Below are positions 50,979 through 54,858 of a stretch of 54,858 nucleotides of DNA, in pieces. The notes under the pieces were generated by a model. The model did not search any database. It saw nothing but the letters and a program-made list of their open reading frames with translations, and was not told where the DNA came from. The translations under genes and the position numbers were made by a program. Positions within the stretch are counted from its first letter, which is position 1; every line of letters begins with the position of its first letter. Source of the DNA: Clostridiales bacterium (lineage in GTDB: Bacteria > Bacillota > Clostridia > Christensenellales > QALW01); the NCBI GenBank assembly GCA_015069575.1, contig SVIH01000004.1:1-54858 (forward strand), given 5' to 3'.

Positions 50979-53336
50979 TTAGTCTTCTTTTCTCTTTTTA
51001 GAAACTACAACAAGTACGATAGCAGCAAAAGCAACTGTTGCGATTAATGCAACGGGAAGAGCGTCGCCTGTGCCTGCGCCACCTGCTGTGTACACAAGTT
51101 CATAATCCCATCTTGTGCTATCTGAAAGTGTTTCAAATCCTCTTGCATATTCTTCGCCAAAGAACACAGTAACTTTTGTGCCTTCTTCAACTACAACGCC
51201 ATCGTTTTTGAGTGTAAATCTTGCAAAGAGTGAAGTAATGGGTAATTCCTCTTCCATAACAATAACTTTGCCATCGAAGGTTTCGCATTCAAATGTAACT
51301 TCGCCTGTTTCGCCTGCTTCGATAGTAACAAATGTGCTGGTTTCAGCGCCTTCAGGTGTTCTCCATGAATTCTGACGATCAACCTTAACAAGTGCCTGAA
51401 GTTCCATTTTAATCATAATATCAAAATCGTTATTGTTTTGTACTTTAACGGTTTTTATGAGTTTATTGCCCTGAACATCTTTCTGAGAAGCAATTCCGCC
51501 ACTTGTTGATGTTATAAAGTATGCATTGTTAAACGCAGTATCTTGAAGGGCAGTAACTGACATACCTGATGGAATCTTTGGAGCTTCTACTTTAGGAAGA
51601 TCTGCTTTACCAAGCATTGTCTTTACAAATTCAGGTTCATTTACATAATTTTTAATGAACCAATCGTTTTCATCTTCTGTAAGAGATGCAACAATGAATT
51701 CGTTGCCTGCATTTTTGTTAGCTTCAGCAAACTTCACATTAAAGCGAATACGAAGCTGGCTTAATGTTGCTGTAGCGCCCTGTGCAGCATCAAGAGTTGT
51801 AACGCCGTTAACAAAAGGAGTTGAAATAGTCATATCCTTATATTTACCGGGTTCGATTACAACTTTAACTTTTCCTTCAAATGTGTTTGCGCCAACACCT
51901 TTGTTGTTGTTGAAAAGAAGTTCAACTGTTAATTTTGTGTTGCTTGTGTTGAAAACACGATAACTATGAGTGATGGTTCCGTTAAATGTAGGATCATCGC
52001 TCATGTATTTACCTATTGCACTCCAGTTGCAAAGGTTATACTGTGTTGTTTTTGAAGATTTTTCTACAAACTTAGCGCCGATAACTTTTCCGTCAGGAGT
52101 AGGTGCAGGTGTTACAACAGGTGTGGGTGTTGCAACAGGTGTGGGTGATGGTTTTGCTTTACGATATGCTTCTATTGTAAAGTCTGCACTATCTTCCCAC
52201 TGTACACCGTTTTGAAGTTCGGGCATTTCTACTGTGAAATATTCGCCTGCTGCAAAGTTGCTGCCTGAAACAATACCAATGCGAACATAAAGGTTTTCAA
52301 GATCTACAACTTCGTCACTAGCATCAATTTTTGCCTTACCGTTTGCATCAACATTTACCTTTACAGTAATTTCTCTTGTTTGACCTGCTGTAAATGTTTT
52401 TCGACCGGTATCTTTACCATCAACATATGTTGAGCTTCCATCTGCTTTATAACCCATCATATATGTCTGGGTTTTAATTTCGTGGTTTGTATGGTTTGTT
52501 ATAGTAAATGTTTTAACGATAGTTGTGCTTGTGCCATCCCAATCAGCGCTTGTGAATATTCCAGCCTTAACAGTTGCGCCCCTTTGTGAATAGAATGCAG
52601 TTGTTGCATTAACCGGATTAATTGCAGTAAACTTATAGCCTGCATGTACTGTGTTAGGATCGGGTGTAGCTGTTGCTGTAGATGTAGCAGTAGATGTAGC
52701 TGTTGTTGTAGATGTAGCAGTAGATGTAGCTGTTGTTGTTTCTGTAGGTGTTGCAGCAGGTTGACCAACGGCCTCAAAAGAAACATATGCGTTTTCTTCC
52801 CATGCTGCACCGTTTTTAAGAGAATCCATTTCAATTATGAAATATTCATCTTTTAAAAGCTGATATCCTGCTGTGTTTTTAAGGCCTACACGAAGGAAAA
52901 GTTTTTCGGGCTCAATGGTGCTGCCATCAACCAAAACTGCTTTTCCTGTAGAATCTACAGTAAACTTTATAGTAACATCTTTGCTTCCGTTTTTAGGAAT
53001 TGTATGTATAGCATTGTTTGCTCCGTTTGCCTTTGATACGGTGCCGCTTGTGTTACCAAACATATATGCCTGTATTTGTATATCGTGGTTATTGGGGTTT
53101 ACAACGGTGAACACTTTTGACACTGATAGTGTTGTGCCATCCCAGTCAGCACTAGTAAACACTTCTGCCTGTGCACCTACCGCCATAGTAGTGCTAAGAT
53201 TCTGACCAACAGTAACATTTTTCTTAGCAGTAATTTTGTAGCCGGGGTTTGTAGTACCGCCATCTGCAATAGCAACCATGCTTACGCAGCCAAGAACCAT
53301 TGCTAATGCAAGAACGAAACTTAATATTTTTTTCAT
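50979..53336 (-). CDS. Large repeat-containing surface protein, TGD-type C-terminus (785 aa)
   Basis: Paralogue of the neighbouring 1108-aa protein; function unknown. Signal peptide MKKILSFVLALAMVLGCVSM. Four modules at about 30-195, 232-395, 420-600 and 605-745. The first two are near-duplicates (GYKIT/GYKFTA, FTSADWDGT). Two low-complexity linkers separate modules: TATSTATSTTTATS-type after module 1 and PTPVATPTPVVTPAPTP after module 2. The last module and C-terminus closely match the paralogue (NDFDIM, TGDALPVALIATVAFAAIV, KKRKED). Probably a secreted, membrane- or wall-anchored adhesin or structural layer protein. The ribosome site (AAGGAG, 14 nt before the ATG) is distant, though GGAAGAG lies nearer. 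Confidence 0.8.
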   Translation of the reverse strand: MKKILSFVLALAMVLGCVSMVAIADGGTTNPGYKITAKKNVTVGQNLSTTMAVGAQAEVFTSADWDGTTLSVSKVFTVVNPNNHDIQIQAYMFGNTSGTVSKANGANNAIHTIPKNGSKDVTIKFTVDSTGKAVLVDGSTIEPEKLFLRVGLKNTAGYQLLKDEYFIIEMDSLKNGAAWEENAYVSFEAVGQPAATPTETTTATSTATSTTTATSTATSTATATPDPNTVHAGYKFTAINPVNATTAFYSQRGATVKAGIFTSADWDGTSTTIVKTFTITNHTNHEIKTQTYMMGYKADGSSTYVDGKDTGRKTFTAGQTREITVKVNVDANGKAKIDASDEVVDLENLYVRIGIVSGSNFAAGEYFTVEMPELQNGVQWEDSADFTIEAYRKAKPSPTPVATPTPVVTPAPTPDGKVIGAKFVEKSSKTTQYNLCNWSAIGKYMSDDPTFNGTITHSYRVFNTSNTKLTVELLFNNNKGVGANTFEGKVKVVIEPGKYKDMTISTPFVNGVTTLDAAQGATATLSQLRIRFNVKFAEANKNAGNEFIVASLTEDENDWFIKNYVNEPEFVKTMLGKADLPKVEAPKIPSGMSVTALQDTAFNNAYFITSTSGGIASQKDVQGNKLIKTVKVQNNNDFDIMIKMELQALVKVDRQNSWRTPEGAETSTFVTIEAGETGEVTFECETFDGKVIVMEEELPITSLFARFTLKNDGVVVEEGTKVTVFFGEEYARGFETLSDSTRWDYELVYTAGGAGTGDALPVALIATVAFAAIVLVVVSKKRKED
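52678..52740 (-). repeat. 30-bp tandem repeat (two copies) coding a Thr/Ala/Ser linker
   Basis: The 30-bp unit at 52678-52707 is repeated exactly at 52708-52737, itself built of a GTAGATGTAGC half-repeat. It encodes TATST runs; copy number may vary. Confidence 0.75.
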
Positions 53337-53388
53337 TTTTATCTCTTCCTCTCCTTATGATATATATCTACGATATATTTACACTGCT

Positions 53389-53418
53389 ATAATATCATAA
53401 TTTTTATATATTTGTCAA
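53389..53418 (-). promoter_or_regulatory. Promoter of the 785-aa surface protein gene
   Basis: Minus strand: TTGACA (53413-53418), 18-bp spacer, TATTAT (53389-53394). It implies a leader of about 45 nt. The remaining intergenic part up to 53583 is AT-rich; a small ACGCA/TGCGT hairpin with T-tract at about 53511-53533 faces the plus strand and serves no known gene. Confidence 0.65.
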
Positions 53419-53591
53419 TATTTTTTAATATTTTTTTAACGGAATTTTATGGCTTTAATCCTTGTTTTTTGAACATTTGTTTCTGTTATAAAATTTATAT
53501 GCTTATAACTAACGCAAAATGCGTCTTTTTTTAATTAACTTTTTATATTTTTTGCGCATTTTTGCGAATTTTTGTTTGGTTTTTATATAAA

Positions 53592-53617
53592 AAAAGCACC
53601 GCGTTTGCGGTGCTTTT
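53592..53617 (-). terminator. Terminator of tuf copy 2
   Basis: Same AAAAGCACCGC / GCGGTGCTTTT hairpin as tuf copy 1. Confidence 0.9.
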
Positions 53618-53633
53618 AATCTGTAATTTTTAA

Positions 53634-54845
53634 TTACTTAATGATTGAGCTTACGATACCTGCGCCTACTGTTCTGCCGCCTTCACGGATAGCGAAGTGG
53701 AGACCTTCTTCAATAGCAATTTCAGTAATTAATGCGATGCTCATTGTGATGTTATCGCCAGGCATTACCATTTCTACGCCTTCAGGAAGGCTTACTACGC
53801 CTGTAACGTCTGTTGTTCTGAAATAGAACTGTGGTCTGTAGCCGTTAAGGAAAGGAGTATGACGTCCGCCTTCTTCCTTCTTAAGAACGTATACTTCGCC
53901 CTTGAATTCTGTATGGGGGTTGATTGTGCCGGGTTTGCAAAGAACCTGACCTCTTTCGATTTCGTCTCTCTGGATACCACGAAGAAGTACACCGATGTTA
54001 TCACCAGCCTGTGCTTCATCAAGAAGCTTTCTGAACATTTCAACACCTGTTACTACTGTGCTTCTCTTTTCTTCGGTAAGACCAACGATTTCTACTGTAT
54101 CCTGAACTTTAATTGTTCCTCTTTCTACTCTACCGGTAGCAACTGTACCACGACCGGTGATTGAGAAAACGTCTTCAACAGGCATAAGGAAGGGTTTGTC
54201 TGTTGCTCTTTCAGGTGTAGGAATGTAGCTATCTACTGCATCCATAAGTTCAAAGATTGCTTTGCACCAATCATTTGCCTTAACATCTTCGCCCTTCTGT
54301 GCTGCTTCAAGAGCCTGGAATGCTGAACCTTTGATGATCGGAATGTCATCTCCGGGGAATTCATATTCTGAAAGCATTTCACGGATATCCATTTCAACGA
54401 GTTCAAGAAGTTCTTCGTCGTCAACAAGGTCTGTCTTGTTCATAAATACTACGATGTAGGGAACGCCTACCTGTCGAGCAAGAAGAATGTGTTCTCTTGT
54501 CTGAGGCATGGGGCCGTCTGATGATGCTACTACAAGGATTGCACCGTCCATCTGTGCTGCACCTGTGATCATGTTTTTAACATAGTCAGCGTGGCCGGGG
54601 CAGTCAACGTGTGCATAGTGTCTTGATTCGGTTTCATACTCAACGTGTGATGTGTTGATTGTGATTCCTCTTTCCTTTTCTTCAGGTGCTTTATCAATAG
54701 CGTCATATGCCATTGCTTCTGCGCCACCTACTTTGGAAAGGCAGGTTGTGATTGCTGCTGTAAGGGTTGTTTTACCGTGGTCAACGTGACCGATGGTTCC
54801 GATGTTTACATGGGGTTTAGTTCTTTCAAACTTACTCTTTGCCAT
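53634..54845 (-). CDS. tuf: Elongation factor Tu, copy 2
   Basis: 403 aa, identical in sequence to the protein of the first copy, with the same GTPase motifs. The upstream 13 bp in the window (GAGGAAAATTAAA before ATG) differ from copy 1. The closely placed GAGGA ribosome site would fit a position behind another gene such as fusA, but that gene would be outside the window. Downstream lies its terminator and then the surface-protein locus, not the S10 ribosomal operon. Confidence 0.98.
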   Translation of the reverse strand: MAKSKFERTKPHVNIGTIGHVDHGKTTLTAAITTCLSKVGGAEAMAYDAIDKAPEEKERGITINTSHVEYETESRHYAHVDCPGHADYVKNMITGAAQMDGAILVVASSDGPMPQTREHILLARQVGVPYIVVFMNKTDLVDDEELLELVEMDIREMLSEYEFPGDDIPIIKGSAFQALEAAQKGEDVKANDWCKAIFELMDAVDSYIPTPERATDKPFLMPVEDVFSITGRGTVATGRVERGTIKVQDTVEIVGLTEEKRSTVVTGVEMFRKLLDEAQAGDNIGVLLRGIQRDEIERGQVLCKPGTINPHTEFKGEVYVLKKEEGGRHTPFLNGYRPQFYFRTTDVTGVVSLPEGVEMVMPGDNITMSIALITEIAIEEGLHFAIREGGRTVGAGIVSSIIK

Positions 54846-54858
54846 TTTAATTTTCCTC

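Larger units (their letters stand above)
53584..54847 (-). repeat. 1264-bp direct repeat, copy 2 (tuf plus terminator)
   Basis: Same orientation and, as far as seen by eye, same sequence as 26179-27442. Divergence begins abruptly on both sides, 2 bp before the tuf ATG and about 50 bp after the stop. Confidence 0.9.

Noticed and set aside
52678-52740. CRISPR-like array
   Set aside because: The repeats are contiguous in-frame linker codons with no unique spacers, and no cas genes are present.
52499-52834. Glutamine/leucine-repeat ORF on the minus strand (QQLHLLLHL repeats)
   Set aside because: It is an alternative frame of the Thr/Ala/Ser linker of the 785-aa surface protein and has no ribosome site of its own.

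Overview
The window looks like chromosomal DNA of a low-GC, Gram-positive anaerobe of the Clostridia. Three things point there. The first is the gene order darA-holB-ricT. The second is the set of monoderm features: lipoprotein signals, LysM, an L,D-transpeptidase and large cell-surface proteins. The third is anaerobic metabolism: a 2[4Fe-4S] ferredoxin, a pyrophosphate-energised ion pump, a Re-citrate-synthase-like enzyme and a BMP/ABC nucleoside importer. The standard bacterial code fits throughout. ATG is the main start, with TTG and GTG used repeatedly (murA, hppA, the flippase, the perM-like gene, a 52-aa ORF, the aminotransferase and the nucleoside ABC ATPase). No tRNA, rRNA, CRISPR array, transposase or prophage gene was recognised, and no gap between genes exceeds 300 bp.

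Layout. 0-9 kb: a truncated SH3/glucosaminidase-type cell-wall protein, a HAD phosphatase, an L,D-transpeptidase lipoprotein, a GNAT acetyltransferase, the darA-holB-ricT-cyclophilin operon, a LysM protein and tyrS-yigZ. 8.7-9.4 kb: a divergent two-gene cassette (SLOG-family protein and ribbon-helix-helix protein) bracketed by two identical 28-bp terminator palindromes. 9.4-13.1 kb: murA, parB, parA and an uncharacterised membrane protein. 13.2-20.1 kb: a secreted/anchored protein, an acyltransferase fused to a zinc ribbon, rpmE, a Gfo/Idh oxidoreductase, cysS, a MOP-family flippase and a ferredoxin. 20.2-23.7 kb: luxS-mtnN (S-adenosylhomocysteine recycling), a 52-aa ORF and hppA. 23.8-26.1 kb: a three-gene cluster of MBL lipoprotein, orphan ParA ATPase and LURP-one protein. 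26.2-33.2 kb: tuf copy 1, then an xpt-bmp-ABC ATPase-two permeases locus for purine nucleoside uptake and base salvage. 33.3-41.9 kb: P-loop protein-thrC-trpS, and typA-perM-like-aminotransferase-Re-citrate-synthase-like. 42-47.1 kb: a SPOR-like membrane protein, proBAC and a CNNM/CorC transporter. 47.4-53.3 kb: two large surface proteins built from the same repeated module. 53.6-54.8 kb: tuf copy 2, an apparently exact copy of the first.

Most transcription units have recognisable sigma-A-type promoters with 16-18 bp spacers, and strong hairpin terminators lie between convergent genes. Items most worth following up: the palindrome-bracketed SLOG/RHH cassette; the murA leader, where a hairpin separates the Shine-Dalgarno from a UUG start and an AUG-UAA start-stop; the paired surface proteins with a TGD-type C-terminus lacking LPXTG; the membrane protein translationally coupled to parAB; the MBL-ParA-LURP cluster; the acyltransferase-zinc ribbon fusion; and the 1264-bp tuf direct repeat.
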